Positions 20,460 to 33,109 of a stretch of 64,000 nt of DNA are shown piece after piece. The DNA is from Heliocidaris tuberculata. Its lineage: Eukaryota; Echinodermata; Echinoidea; Camarodonta; Echinometridae. The stretch is from positions 12,389,468 through 12,453,467 of the forward strand of contig CM046847.1 of the NCBI GenBank assembly GCA_025618425.1, given 5' to 3'. Both the position numbers and the translations under genes were made by a program. The notes beneath the pieces are model-generated. The model had not been told where the DNA came from. It saw nothing but the letters and a program-made list of their open reading frames with translations, and did no database searches. The stretch's first letter is position 1. Every line of letters begins with the position of its first letter.

Positions 20460-21750
20460 TCCGACAAAACAAAACAATACACGAGGGAAGGTAGTAATGT
20501 CCATCTCTTGGGCTGTCGCTTTAAGTGGTTAGACCGACAGCCCACTAGACAATGTCGGTCTCATGGGCTGTCAGTCTGGTGGGATGTAGCCGTTCCATTT
20601 ACAGAACTCAAGATTGTCTTGAAACGGTGAAAGATTTCATTCTCATTTTATTCCTGCAAAAGGATACGAACTGTGTTACATTTTCAGTGGAGGAGATAGA
20701 GTACACCAATTCACTATTTTTTTTTAAATCTCTCTCCTAACCATATAGGTCACGAAATATTAAATTTCTCAGTTATTCATAAGAAAATTTCGATGACGAA
20801 ATGCAAAAGTGCAGTATATTGCATATCGGAAAAACTATCCAACCATTAAGGCCAATAATTCTTTGTACGATATATGTATGAATGTATTTACTAACCATAT
20901 TCCAAGAGTTATTCTAAACAATAGGGGAAAACATTTTTATAGTCGATTTTCGAAATATTCTTAATATCTCTTCATCAATTTTTTTTTCTCAGAACTTCCA
21001 TGATTCCAATAGTAATAAATTCAATTGAATTCTTAACAATAAACAGTAGAACGGGACAGAAATTAGTGCCGCAGGAATCAATTTAGGATCGCATAAAGTC
21101 AGTTCAATCAAATCTTTCTCTAATTTCTTATCATTATAAAAGATGGTATGAAATATTTTATTGTTGTTATTTTAATTCTTTGGTTCTTTATAATATCTTC
21201 GGGTAATAAATTCTACCCTACTTCTTGCAGTTTTGCACCCCGTAAAGTAATGAGGTTATGCATTTCACGTCCCGCTGGGTTCGTTATTTCTTCCCCGCTA
21301 GCATGGCTAGTATGTTTTCTCAGTGAATTAGACTTGGCAGTGCCAGCGGGTTTGTAAGACAACGCACTTGCCCCGAGCCACCAAATAAACCAACTGATTA
21401 ATCTTGCATCGTTTTCATGTGCTTTTTATCAGCATTGATTACACTCTTTATGCTAAATAGTCGTCTCGATGTTCTACGATTTTTTTTCTTTCCATATCAC
21501 TGTTCCGTGTAAGTTAGTGAGCTGTAAATCAATCAAATTACAGCTGAGTATAGATTTCATGATTGTTGTCATAAGCGTTCGACTACCCTTTCACGCTAAC
21601 TATTAGTAATTCCTTTTCGTCATTCTTTTGAGAGAGCAAGTAAGCACTACTATGCAATTATTCACTTCTATTACAGCAATCAGGTGACAATTGTTTTTCG
21701 AACAACCACGAAAATGTGAAATTCAAATATTTCTCAAACACACTTTAAAC
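20460..21750. other. stretch without recognised genes
   Basis: AT-rich DNA. Near 20500-20585 the phrase ATGTCNNTCTCNTGGGCTGTC occurs twice, a diverged ~70-bp duplication. No RNA gene or domain-bearing frame is seen. Confidence 0.45.
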
Positions 21751-21754
21751 ACGC

Positions 21755-21768
21755 CCACACACGCGCCC

Positions 21769-21805
<37 letters not shown>

Positions 21806-21831
21806 GCACACACACCCACACACGCGCCCAC

Positions 21832-21876
<45 letters not shown>

Positions 21877-21878
21877 CA
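21755..21878. repeat. (CA)n/(TA)n microsatellite
   Basis: CA-rich array with CCCACACACGCGCC interruptions followed by (TA)n. The interruption phrase occurs twice, so the array was itself duplicated. Confidence 0.96.
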
Positions 21879-22129
21879 AACTATGCCAGAGAGAGAGAAA
21901 AATTGTTGTATTTCAATCAATTATGATAAATCTTAATCGAGTTTCTTTGAATGTATTTCGTAAAATATAATTATAATGAAAGGCATTTTGGGTGGCTGTA
22001 TTATCTTTTTATCATTATTTTAACATATTTTCCCTTATTTATACATATATCCGAACCAAATACTGTATTATAGGTATTTTTAGAAGGTTTAATAAAAATG
22101 TTCAAAATACCAACCAAAAAATGAATGAG

Positions 22130-22275
22130 ACCAATAATAATAATAATAATAATAAATCGTTCTTGTATAGCGCATATCACATAACGTCCCTATGCGCTTT
22201 TGGATTTGCGCTTTTGGATATTATATTACCATGGCTTTAGCTCCGGCGGCGTAATCAGCACACAGTGCATTTCAA
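22130..22275 (-). mobile_element. short retroelement 3' end with (AAT)n
   Basis: (AAT)n at 22134-22156 is followed by TTGTATAGCGCATATCACA and a run rich in GCGC. This has the form of the reverse-strand 3' end (GCGCTATA-like word, then an ATT tail) that the minus-strand SINE at 25800-26047 also shows. It is a degenerate fragment; the class is inferred. Confidence 0.45.
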
Positions 22276-22279
22276 AGAA

Positions 22280-23570
22280 TAAATAAATGATATTCAACTG
22301 CAAACGTCTATGAAATGAAAGATGCAGAAAAGGGAAGAATGTTGGGACATAGAAGTATATTTCTTTTTAAGTTTTAGATTTTGTGGACTAATCATCTCCT
22401 CGTAATTATCTAGATGACTGCATTTAATACGATCCATGTATTCCCTTGTCCGTGGTCTTCTTTGGGCAGTGCAATGAATTCAAATTTCCAGTTTAGAAAT
22501 GTATTCCCCATGTTATATTTATTGAGGGACCTTACTCTTTTTCAAAACAAAACAGATATTTCTTTACATCCGTCCATCAGTCCGCCAAGAAAATGATCAA
22601 TTTTGTATGAGTCCGTGAGATTGCATTAATCTCAGTTCTGGGCACACCGCCCACCTCACCCCTACCATCCTCAGGGAGACTCGTCGTTTCAATAAATGAC
22701 CAGAAAAATGACAACACGCGTAAACAGAACGATGTTTATTGATGGTTATTCTGATGGACAATAGGATGACACTTTTGATTAAAATATAATTGCATCGAGG
22801 TCAGAGAATCCTTTTACACAGTCATGGTGCCTGCTTAGAGGCTGGTTTGTTTTCTTTGTATGAAATAGGCGAGGCGAAATGGAGAAAAAATACCAACCTT
22901 GACAACGCTGTTTTCATTTCCACCTCCTTTCCCTCCTTTTCTCCTCTTCCCTTCTTCTTTCTCTCCTTATAACACAATTGCAAAGACGAAAAGCCTTCAT
23001 TGCCCATCACCTTCTAACATAAGTGAAGATTATAATGATATATTATGTCATCCCAACATGATTTCTATATAATATACAAAAGGGTATATTATTGAAAATG
23101 CCTTTGAGTTGATCTCCCGAAAGTCTTTGCGATCGTGTTTTAATTCTTTTTTTTTTCATTATTTTTCTTCTTTCTTGTTATTGCTTTCTTTAAAAAATAT
23201 ATATATTTAAGATATTGATGATAGAAATGACATGCAATAGGCGATAATACTCAAAGAGATAGGAGGGTAGGGTAGTACCTCTAAGCATTAATCTAAACAC
23301 ATTCCAACAAAAAGATCAAGATGTTACTTTATATCTATGTTAGATATGAACTTGTGGGTATGGTTTATTAAAGCATCAAGTCAGTAGTCTGAGGAATTTC
23401 CAAAACAACGGAAAGGGAGACTTTGTCAATAAATATTAAATGACAAGTTCATTTTAAAAATCATTTAAAAAGGGGAAAAACAACATTGCTCGGAAGCACT
23501 ACTAGGTATCTATGTTAGATTTGAGCTCACAGTTGGAAGCAATAAGAATATATGCCTACAGTAAAATATT
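22280..23570. other. stretch without recognised features
   Basis: AT-rich, with T/C-rich patches (22920-22970) and poly-T near 23145. Open frames are short and have no recognisable motif. Confidence 0.45.
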
Positions 23571-23613
23571 TAGCATACTAAAGCATACTACAGCATACTA
23601 CAGCATACTACGA
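23571..23613. repeat. 11-bp minisatellite, about four units
   Basis: AGCATACTAC/AAGCATACTA units repeated in tandem, followed by single-copy sequence. Confidence 0.85.
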
Positions 23614-24828
23614 TATGATATAGATTGATGATGACTATAGACCTACGGGGAACAATTTTCGTGAGGGTGACGCCTATTAACCTTCTGCTTTCTAATCTGT
23701 TTTAGTAAGAATGTATAGAAATTACATATTCGGGCACATCGTCGTCTGAATAGGGGATACCACTGCCCGGATATGAGGTGGGGTTGCCCAAATATCAGAA
23801 GTTTAAAAATCGTCTGGGGAGGGGTGGCTGTAGAGCACCCCCCCCCCCCCTCCCTCGTAAGCCTATGATGATAACGACCAAGAAGGAATACTTAATTGCA
23901 GTAACTGAATAGTTCTTTGTCCCGAAATTCCCGGCATCGAGCAGGAAACTGTTAATGTATAGCATTAGAATACAACTATGTATTTGAACATGAACATTTG
24001 AAGTTTTTTTTAAGAAGGAAAAGGTGAATGCAAATGAATTTGGAGTTATACCGGAAACGATTGGAATGATGTCGCTTTTTCACTTTCTTACAGAATTACA
24101 GTAATTTGCACAGAATAAAGAGCTCCATAAGTTAATCCAAGCTTAACTTATTCCACCTTTACCAATTCGAGCCAGTAATATCTGCTTCACTCACTTCAAG
24201 ATCTTTCACAGGTGCAGATGAGCATAGGATATCTGCATATGGAAGTCGCTTTTTTTTTTCTTGATTGAAATTGACACCAGTGATTTCCCGTCAAAATCAG
24301 CAGATAAAACCAGGATATCCAGCCGTCAATGCCTTTCATGTCTGGCCTCGTGGTATGCATGACAGACAGAGAAACCAGAAATTGGTTAATCCCTGGGGAA
24401 CATGCTGATCACGTTGATGGCAGATCATACGAAGATCTTGGGGAATTAGGAAACGGATATCGTCTTGGAAGTGCCACTAAGAACGACATCCTACCTAACC
24501 TTTGTTTCCCTTGTTTATTCTAATGTCGTTCTGATCCGACTCGCACTTACCGACGCTTCATACAAGTTGACGTTTGGGATTTTGCGTTGTCACGAATGGT
24601 GTTTGATTGTACGTGCGTTATGTGTATGTGTGTATTTTTCATAAAATAAGCCGTGCATTTCATGTCACTCACCGGGCCTTCTGAGACGCTCATACCAAAA
24701 CGACACTGCTATGCCAGGTATGCGAGAGAGCCTCGAATTTAAAAACAGATGCACAAAACAATATAAAGAACGATAACAAATGAGGACGTACAATCCTAGT
24801 CCATTATAATAATGTCCTCTGAGCAGTA
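23614..24828. other. stretch without recognised genes
   Basis: Poly-C at about 23839-23850. The least AT-rich part (24330-24525) carries a 64-codon open frame on the plus strand with no recognised domain; a coding exon there cannot be shown. Confidence 0.4.
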
Positions 24829-25035
24829 TACGCATCTCTCAATCTCTCCGTCTCTCTCTCTCTCCCTCTCTCTCTTTCTCTCTCTCACTCTCTCTCTCTC
24901 TCTCTCATGCTTTAATAACTCTCTTCGTTAATTTATTTATCTCTCTCTCTGTCTCTTTCTCTCTATGCGACTCTTTATACTCTTGGTCAGTCTCGCAGCT
25001 TTCTCTCTCTCTCTCTCTCTCTTTATTTGTTTTTC
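24829..25035. repeat. (CT)n-rich region
   Basis: Four CT-dinucleotide clusters separated by short unique pieces. Confidence 0.92.
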
Positions 25036-25799
25036 ACTCTCTCCACCTCTTCTATTTCATCCCATCAGATCTTATTAAATTCGCATTCAAAGCCATTCAT
25101 CTTCATTCGTCTGCTTTGCCACTCAATTACGTCTCGCTATAACACATGGGATTGAAATGTTGGATCATTTGATATCCCATCTACCGTGTCTTGTACTGGA
25201 CTAGCGATCATCCCCGCTACCCCCGGGTCGTAATTTATCTTATATTGATCAGTTGAACATCCCCAAAATATCCCATATTTCTTATCATTTTCCTCTATTC
25301 TCTACATCACGTTATTTTCATCGTGTGGAAAACAGGACTATTTTGTTCACCAGGGTTTCTTTATGAAGATAATCGAAATTGGTAAATCTGGGAAAGTGTT
25401 CTTCAGAACGAGGGGTGTTTTTATGAGGTATTGCATGGCATGTACATTGTAAACAACTATAAATTTGAAATGATGGGCATCGCGCAAAACCTGCCCAAAT
25501 CTGATTTAGCGATAAGACGATTTGATTTAGTCGGTGTACATGTACAGCCCACGTAGCTGGTTTTACATTTTCTGAAAGAAGTGTCGCGTTAAATCTTTAT
25601 TTTATTTCCTCTGACATGTCTGAGATCGAAAGATTTTGCAACATTGAACATCTGGAAAAAGAAATGAAGATAGTAAAAGCAAGAATTGTCAACCTCATAA
25701 TTCAAATTATCATGTGCATGATTTCATTGATCGCTCGAAAACAAATTAATGTGCTTTAAAACGGAAAATGGTTGTAATGATAAAATATTTGCTTCTTAT
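25036..25799. other. stretch without recognised features
   Basis: Intergenic DNA before the minus-strand SINE at 25800. No open frame, terminal repeat or RNA gene is recognised. Confidence 0.45.
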
Positions 25800-26047
25800 T
25801 ATAGCGCTTATATTTGCGGGGCTTTAACGCTCATGCTGGCTCTGCACATTATTACCCCGATTATACTAGCCGAGCCGCCAAAGTAACTAGTGCTCAAGAA
25901 TATCAGATACCCATTTTCACCTGGGTGGAGAGTGGCATATGTAGAATAATGTCTTGCCAAAGGACATTAGTGCCAGACTGGGATTCGAATCCCGTACCTT
26001 ATGATCCACAGTCAGGAGACTTATGATCCACTAGACCACGACACCTG
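25800..26047 (-). mobile_element. tRNA-derived SINE, copy 1
   Basis: On the minus strand the head (26044 down to about 25972) reads like a tRNA gene: A-box-like GTGGTCTAGTGGAT and B-box GGGATTCGAATCCC, the internal RNA polymerase III promoter. The body includes CATTATTCTACATATGCCA and CTCTCCACCCAGGTG. The 3' end is GCGCTATAATAAG. A body with the same ACATTNCTC/CCACCCAGGTG wording is in the copy at 56950-57228. Confidence 0.8.
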
Positions 26048-27124
26048 TACGAAATAATTCTACACAGTCCTTGATTGGATGTTGCATCTGTTATCACGTG
26101 TCTTAATGGAATAATGTTCTATTCATTCATTTGTTTGTTCCTGCAAATTAAATGAATGAAATGAAATCATTTAGATCAATAAGAATTCAATGCTGCTTGC
26201 ACTGTATCACGAAACCCAATCATAATTTGTTCCCTTGCTTCTTCTTTTTCTTTAAAATCAAGCTTATCCAAATTCTAATTGGAAGTTTCCAAATTAATGT
26301 TTATTTGGTTGATAAGTTCATCAATTTCTAAAGAATTCATTTTCATTTGTTCATTCGGACTAGATAAGTGAACAGTAATTACGTAGCAACGTTTCTTTTT
26401 CTCCCCTTTTTTTTATTTTGCAAATACGTGTGCTTTCACTGTTTTTCTCTTTTTCTCCAGAACCGCCATCTGAAAGTAATTTCAATAGCAAAGGTATTTC
26501 ATAAAATTGCTACAGCTAGACTCTTTAATCATTGAAAAGGGGATCAATTTTTAACCATTGACACTGCCACAGCTTGCGTATTTTATTATTAAAACCTATG
26601 AATTATATAGAACGTTTCCGCTAAAATATGCACCTCCTCAAGCCGAAATACACCTAGCGAAAATCCAAACGAGTGAAACGACACATTTTTGTGAAGTCCC
26701 ATGTATACCCATATCTGCGTCTTGTGATTTTCATTGTTTGCGTTTTTAGCATTGTAAAGTCAACTCGTTCTAACCATAACCTTGATCAAGTGTTCCTGTT
26801 TACTACACAATCAACCATTCAAATAACTCCCAGACAGGTTCTTTCACCATGATATTGCATGACCATCCTCAGTTTTATCTGTTATGGTGGTATGTCAACA
26901 ACACCTCAATTTTATTTTGATAAAACTGGAAACGTGACATGCGAAATAAGCGAGCCTCAATCGAACCGGAGACACAATTGTCAGCATTGTGATGTTGACA
27001 AGACATTAGCGTACTGCGTCACGCGCTACCGAATATTGCGCCATCGAATTGCAGATTTCTGTTTTCATGTTCAAGCTCATCTAAACTAACCCTTCGAGGT
27101 AGAGCCTGATTACTTTAATATTCA
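26048..27124. other. stretch without recognised features
   Basis: AT-rich intergenic DNA. Two open frames of 63-76 codons (26558-26749, 26859-27089) are cysteine-containing but match no family I know. Confidence 0.45.
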
Positions 27125-27126
27125 TA

Positions 27127-27452
27127 CACTGTAAAAAAAAAAAAAAAAAAAAAAAAAATTTAAATGCCATTTTTTCACGGGAATTTCCTGGCAGTCAGGA
27201 TGCCGGGAATGTCCGTTTTTCCACAGTATTTTTTACCTGAAATCAGCATATATTTACAATTAAATTATGTAAATTTACAATAAAATTATGTAAATTTACA
27301 ATAAAATTATGTAAATATATGCTGATTTCCGGTAAACCAACAAATTTGCTGTTATTATACAGGAAAAGACTGTATTAAAAATTGAAATATTGGCTGTAAC
27401 TTGTAATTTCAAGGGCTAAAAAGCTGCAGTTTTACAATTATATTTTACAGTG
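27127..27452 (+). mobile_element. CACTGTAAA-ended palindromic element, copy 1
   Basis: A 326-bp element with ends CACTGTAAAAAAA and TTTTACAGTG, flanked by TA on both sides (27125-27126, 27453-27454). The core has a ~22-bp unit (AAATTATGTAAATTTACAAT) about three times in tandem. It sits between mirrored CAGCATATATTTAC/GTAAATATATGCTG blocks, so the centre can form a hairpin. The poly-A at 27131-27158 is part of the end. An inverted copy is at 61122-61355. Confidence 0.82.
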
Positions 27453-28036
27453 TACCATCTAGTTGCAGATTCTTTTTTCATATCAAAAAAGCTCATCTAA
27501 ACCTCGATGCAGAGCTGAAATACTTTAATATTTATACAGTCTAGCTGCAGATTATTTTTTTTTTCAAATTGAAGCTCATCTCAACCTCGAAGTAGAGCTG
27601 ATTCGTTTAACATTTATAAAGCAAGGGTCCAAGTGCTGAGAGCTAATCTTGGGTTTTCGTAATGGAATTGTTTACCATACGGATGGAGAAAATATGATTA
27701 TACTTATAATTACAACTTACTTGAGGGAAATCTACTGGAAAATGCATTCTCCTAAAAGTAAAGTCACAGTTTGTTTCAACGGGTCATCATGTGAGACGGG
27801 TCTGTTTGCTCAATTTCCTTATTTTTCTTTCATTTTAATTAATTTCAATTTCGACATTTATTTCCAACTTCACAATGTAGGTATACAAAGTAATAAATTA
27901 ATAAACTGATGTATATGTATTTTGATCAAAAATATGACAAAATATACATGCATCGAAGTCCATACATAGTTGGAGGACACACCTCTAACAGCAATACCTT
28001 GGGGCGAGGGTGAGCTTAGGCGTTTGAATACACACA
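27453..28036. other. stretch without recognised features
   Basis: CAGAGCTGA/TTTTTTTTCA/AGCTCATCTAAACCTCGA phrases recur at about 27070-27110, 27460-27520 and 27545-27600, a diverged ~80-100-bp direct repeat around the CACTGTAAA element. No coding signal. Confidence 0.5.

Positions 28037-28038
<2 letters not shown>

Positions 28039-28089
<51 letters not shown>
28039..28089. repeat. (AT)n microsatellite
   Basis: About 50 bases of alternating AT. Confidence 0.97.
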
Positions 28090-28091
<2 letters not shown>

Positions 28092-29040
28092 CTTTTTTAA
28101 ACAACAGAAAAAGAACTTTCGTAAACCGCTGAGCTTGTTTGGAGAGACGAAAAAAGAGGGAGGAGAGGAAGGGGGAATAGGAGGTGCAAAAGAAAATGAG
28201 TAGGAAATAGAGAAATTCCACAGCTTTGCTTATTGCTCACTATTATTCATTTTCTACCCAAATTGTTAACAAAAAATATTAATCATCTTAAACGTTCAGT
28301 TTAAGTTTCGTCTGATTCTGTCAAAAGTATATGTCCGTCATTACCAAAGGATATTACCTTTAAAATATCATTGTTATTATAAGTGCCTCAATTTGTGATG
28401 ACTGTTTACCAACCACGCTAATGTGAAAAGCATTGAGTTGACTTCGCAATTATATTTTTGATAGAGTAACATCGTAGCACATCTCAAGGATACAAGGTTT
28501 ATAGAGGAAATTGCCTGTCTTTAACCCTGCTCAACTGGAAAATAAGAAAATCTCTCTGAACTTAAACACTGCTTGCTATAAAGGCGGATGATCTGAATGA
28601 CGGCGGGACTGCCATGTCGAGTCTAGGGGGAATGGGAAGAAAACCATGAAGAAAACCGATTGCTGCCTGGCTCCCCACGCCGCGCCGACATGAAACATGA
28701 AATATCACATGATAATACGTCACAATGGGAGGATGAAATTCAGGAACAGTTTGACGCCGTCTCGAAATAAAAGTTTACGATGCGCATGCATGCCTGGATT
28801 CGGGAAATTAAACGGACATGCCCGCTCGTCTAAACGGTTGGAGCTTGATTTTGATCGGTTGGGTAGACACTAGTTGAACTGAAATCGATGAAATAAACCG
28901 TCAGCAGGGTTATGAGGGGAAAGAGAATTCAGAAAGAGAAGATGGATTAGAGAATGTGGAGCAAAGGGGAAAGAGATTGAGAACCAGAACAGTGACATGT
29001 TAAGAAAAAAATAAGAAAGGGGGAGATGGAGAGAGAGGAA
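28090..29040. other. stretch without recognised genes
   Basis: A locally less AT-rich patch at 28590-28830 has no open frame of note. The rest is purine-rich AT-biased sequence. Confidence 0.45.
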
Positions 29041-29043
29041 GAG

Positions 29044-29140
29044 AGCCGGAGAAAAAATAAAAGAGAGAGAGAGAGAGAGGGGGGGGGGGAGTGGGGGGAG
29101 GAAGTTGTATACACTTCATTGAGCTAGAAGTGTATACAAC
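29044..29140. repeat. (GA)n/poly-G tract and a perfect 14-bp hairpin
   Basis: (GA)n and poly-G at 29060-29100. Then GTTGTATACACTTC (29104-29117) and its exact inverse GAAGTGTATACAAC (29127-29140) lie around a 9-base loop. Confidence 0.9.
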
Positions 29141-29807
29141 GTGATACAGATAGTTATTGAAAAAAGGTTCTGAACATTTCATTACAAACAGCTCATGTGA
29201 GTATTTTATATTCCTTTTGACATTATGGTATGGGGCGCCAAATCATCTTCAGATGAGAGGGGGGGGGGGGTAACTGGTCACATTCAAAATACGCCTCACA
29301 GGATGCACAGTTAATTATAGAACTGTTGGTGGCAACTGTCCCTAAGGACCTGACTCTCTTACCCCACCCCTATTCAACGACCCTAAAGATAGAACAAATA
29401 TAAAAACAAAAATGAGACTCGTAATAACATATTAAATCATACATAAAAAGGATAATCAGACCAGGCTTCAGCAAGACATGTCTATTGAAAGGTTTTTGAA
29501 GAAGTTAATGGAAGATGCATGCCTATAATTGAGAGAGGGAGATTATTCCAAAGTTTGACTACAAGAAAGGCACGGTTTTCTTTGTCTTATTGGTGAATTG
29601 GGAACCACGAAGCCTCTAAGGCTGGGACGGCGATTTTGATGTCAAGAGTTTACTGGGACAGGCAGCTTAAATTAAATTCTCTGACGTACCAGAAGCCAAT
29701 GCAGATCATAAAGTAAAGGACTAACATGGGAAAATTTGAGGAATCGCAGATGATTCTGGCACTCGCATTTTGTACATGTTGTAATTTACATGTTTGTGAT
29801 TCAGGTT
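29141..29807. other. unassigned stretch next to a LINE remnant
   Basis: Poly-G at about 29262-29271. The rest may be part of older retroelement sequence, but its conceptual translations are broken and no motif is firm. Confidence 0.35.
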
Positions 29808-30690
29808 TCAGTTTTTTAGTTTCAGTTTCAGTTTATTGTTTCATATTTCACATTTACAGTGCTTTTACAGTATAAATGGTATTAAACAAGATAAATGGTA
29901 CAAACGCCGACATGAAATATACAACAAGCCATTACACCAATCTATCTTGCTTGTTATAAAGGCATTAACTAATGTTTCTGTACATGTACGGATTAGGTAA
30001 TTTACGAACGTGGCGAAGGTTAAATAGGTGATAAAAGGCATGCTTTACATGTTTTGGATATGTGGATTTCCATAGGCCTACTCAGCTGAGAGTCAAACCA
30101 TGGCAGACACCTAGATTTTTTGCAATTGTTGACTGTTTGACTTCAGTATTGCCAACCTTGATACAATCGATATTCAGCTTTGACACTTGTCTGGGTGTTC
30201 CAATGGTAAGATATTCTGTTTTACTATCGTTGAGCTTCAACTTATAAATGACTAATGCCAATGTACCTACGAAGTGTTCAATTGATGAAACACAGGAATG
30301 TTCTTGGTCCCTAACTGGGCTAGCTAAATGACATGTATAACTGCGTATTGTCTACATAGCAGTGACATAATAATGTTATGAGAATATGCAATGACGATTG
30401 TAAAGAGCTGACTTGAATAGAGGGGGAACACAAGGAGGGGCTCGAGCTTTGAACCTTGAGGAATGTCCAGTTTCACTTTAAATGTCTTTGAGGTGATGTC
30501 ATCGATTGATATTTGCTGTTCTCGATCAGAAAAGTAAGACTGTAACCAGGAGAGAACAGAATCAATGATCCCCAAGTCAGATTTGGATAAATGTGTTAGC
30601 AAGTATACCCTGATCGACAGTGTCAAAGGCGTCACTGAGATCTACAAAAGTGTGAATTTGTTGTTGATTGATTGCCATTCTTTCTTCACC
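29808..30690 (-). mobile_element. LINE reverse transcriptase remnant (CR1/L2-like), broken
   Basis: Read on the minus strand, the order of motifs is that of a non-LTR retrotransposon RT: DLSDAFDTVDQ (about 30655-30620), then WLQSYFSDREQQISI and IPQGSKLEPLL (within 30635-30324), YVDNTQLYMSF (about 30355-30325, from a YADD box with Ala and the second Asp altered), then KLKLNDSKTEYLTIG and KNLGV near 30250-30080. Frameshifts and stops separate these parts and the catalytic box is degenerate, so the copy is dead. It ends in a (TGAAAC)n-type 3' tail near 29815-29850, typical of this group. 5' truncation is typical of LINE insertion. The clade is from motif style only. Confidence 0.85.
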
Positions 30691-30810
30691 TTTAATGGAG
30701 TTGTTTCTGTGCTATGAAATCTCCTACACGTTGACTGCGTTGCTGCGTTGTATTGAAACTGCGCACTATAAATTTACAATTATTATTCATAATCATGATA
30801 ATGGAATGTA
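30691..30810 (+). mobile_element. possible SINE 3' end fragment
   Basis: GCGCACTATAAATTTACAATTATTATTC resembles, in words, the GCGCTATA plus ATT-tail end of the SINEs in this window, here on the plus strand. The tRNA head is absent. Confidence 0.35.
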
Positions 30811-33109
30811 AAGTTCACATTTGGGGCATTTCTTTAGAAAAGGGTCTTGCAAAAAATATAATAATCGAGGTTTATATAGCTGCTTCGATTTTTATTCATA
30901 AAGAAATAATTAAAGTAATTTAATTGAACATGATTAATCGACAGTAATCTATATTGGGAATAACAAAAAAATAGAGCAATTTATATCAAACGAAAGGAAA
31001 CGATTTTACCGTTCCTTTTTGGCCTTTAAAAGCAATCGGAAAACTTCTTATCCTGAATATGTAGACTATCGATCATCGCTGTTCACATTGCCGTAATTTA
31101 AGTCGAAGCATGGTCTCTTGTCCATTTCTATTCATCTTTAAATGCTACTTATCTTGATGAAGATCTTCGACTGTTAGAATTCTTTCGAGTCCTTCCGTCT
31201 TCCATGTAGATATTTCACTTTCGTTCCCCTTGTTGTCTACCTTTTCGTTTCCTTGCCTTTTCCTTGATCCAGTTTCATCGTTAGACCTGCGGTCTTTCTC
31301 GCACCCTTTATAGATTTTCAATCTCCATTAACGGCATCCCATAACCTAAAATCTAATATACCGAAAATAACCTAATAATGATTTCTCCCAAAGGATTCAA
31401 AATGGATTGCATCCGATCATTCGAAGTTGAAAGTATACAAAAGAATGAAAAAGGATTTCTCACAAACTTAACTCTTTGCTCGACTATTATAGTTTTTTAG
31501 TTTTAAACACCCCGTTTTTCCTACTTTTTGTCTTCATTGCATCAGAAACGTTGGGTATGGAAAAGTACAGTTTATATAGACTTTCATTGCTAGATTATTA
31601 TTGTTGGTTAGAATTATAGCCCATTTTCTTATTCATCACTTGTAATTTGAGTAAAATGGGTTCAAAGCACAATTTCACAATCTCTTTGCGAAGTTTTGTC
31701 CTGGCACTACATGCTTAGCCTATAATTATGCACAGCAACTGTACCTTGAAAATGCATGTGTTGTTTCTTAAACAGACATGCAGATAATCGTTAGGTTTTA
31801 ATGAAAAATCAATTCCTCCCACAGGATCATTTGAGTCTCATTAAAGAATACCTAAAACCATTTGATGTGATCATAGGAATCGAGATTTTCCAAGTAAAAA
31901 CCTGTAACGTCTATCAATTCAAATAAAACATGATTTAAGCACTCCGATAATCATGATAATGTTGCTGCGTAGAGAGCATTTATGTATGTATTACATGGAT
32001 TTCTAGATGAAAACGACTGGTATGAATCCATCAACCTAGATCTCATGCAATGGAGCCCTGATTACGATCGAATGCCTTTTAAAAGAGCACATTGTCTGCA
32101 AATGCGTGAGAATGATTACCGTTAGACCAGGTCGATTATTACTTGATCCATCCTTGACAGATATCTCTTAAAATAAAGTCAGCAGAGCATTTTCTTTGAA
32201 AACAAACCACCTGCATCGCCTTATTTTTTCCATTTGACTTCAGAAAACCGCAGGTCTACTCTCTCCTTTTCACTCTTTTCCCTTATATTTGTGAGTTATA
32301 GTCCCATATTATTTGTCTCGGTGTGTGACGCACATTCTGCAGCTGGCCAATAGTGATGCAATTAGCCAAATTGCTCCCTCATAATACGCAGAACTACCAT
32401 TTGCCAGCCTAATGCATTTCCACCCAAATTATCCCCTGGCCTTTCTATATCATTAAGTTCTTCTTGTTTTTCCGGGCTTTTTCTTCTTCTTCTTTGATAG
32501 GGAAGAGGTAAGATATTGCTTGCCTCAGGACAAAATTCTCTCATTGACAGGGTACTCTGACGGAAATTATTGCAAGCCCGTATAGGAGAAATTGTCCATG
32601 AATTCTTTGATAGCATGTCTACTCCGCAGCACTTGTCGCTAATGATTATGGTTTAATAAAACATAGAATAAGAATGGATGATTGTGTATTGATCTGTTAA
32701 AATTCGATATTCCAGTTGTTTTGTGAGCAATCGAAGTACCAAGAACTCATTGTACATGTATCTGTCACAGTGAATCTTAGGTTTAAGCGTTCAACACAAT
32801 CATGATTTCTTTTTTAAATTCAGTTTTCATGATGGGGGATAAAGAAAACAAATCAGTTAGCCAATATTTTACATCATGTAGTGACCAAAAAATTAGCCAT
32901 GCCGGTTCATCACAAACCCCTGCACTGCATTTCTGGAAACCCGGCGATTTCGAGCTACCAAAACCGTAACTTATCTCTAAGGCACTAGTATCTATCACGA
33001 AAGTGGTATGATTTAGGATTTATTTCAAGATCTATCTCAAGATTTACGGTCAGATTCTGGGTCTTTCCATGTCTTTTACTTTTTCCATTCTCTCTTTAAA
33101 AAAAATTAA
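30811..33109. other. stretch without recognised features
   Basis: 2.3 kb of AT-rich DNA. I find no repeat pair, RNA gene or coding frame worth calling. The minus-strand 84-codon frame at 32362-32616 has no recognised motif. Confidence 0.45.

Noticed and set aside
24329..24523. 64-codon plus-strand frame in a less AT-rich patch
   Set aside because: No domain, no conserved motif and no splice context that would support coding.
25972..26044. Functional tRNA gene on the minus strand
   Set aside because: A-box and B-box words are present, but the sequence continues into a SINE body and 3' tail seen in another copy, and I could not fit a clean cloverleaf.
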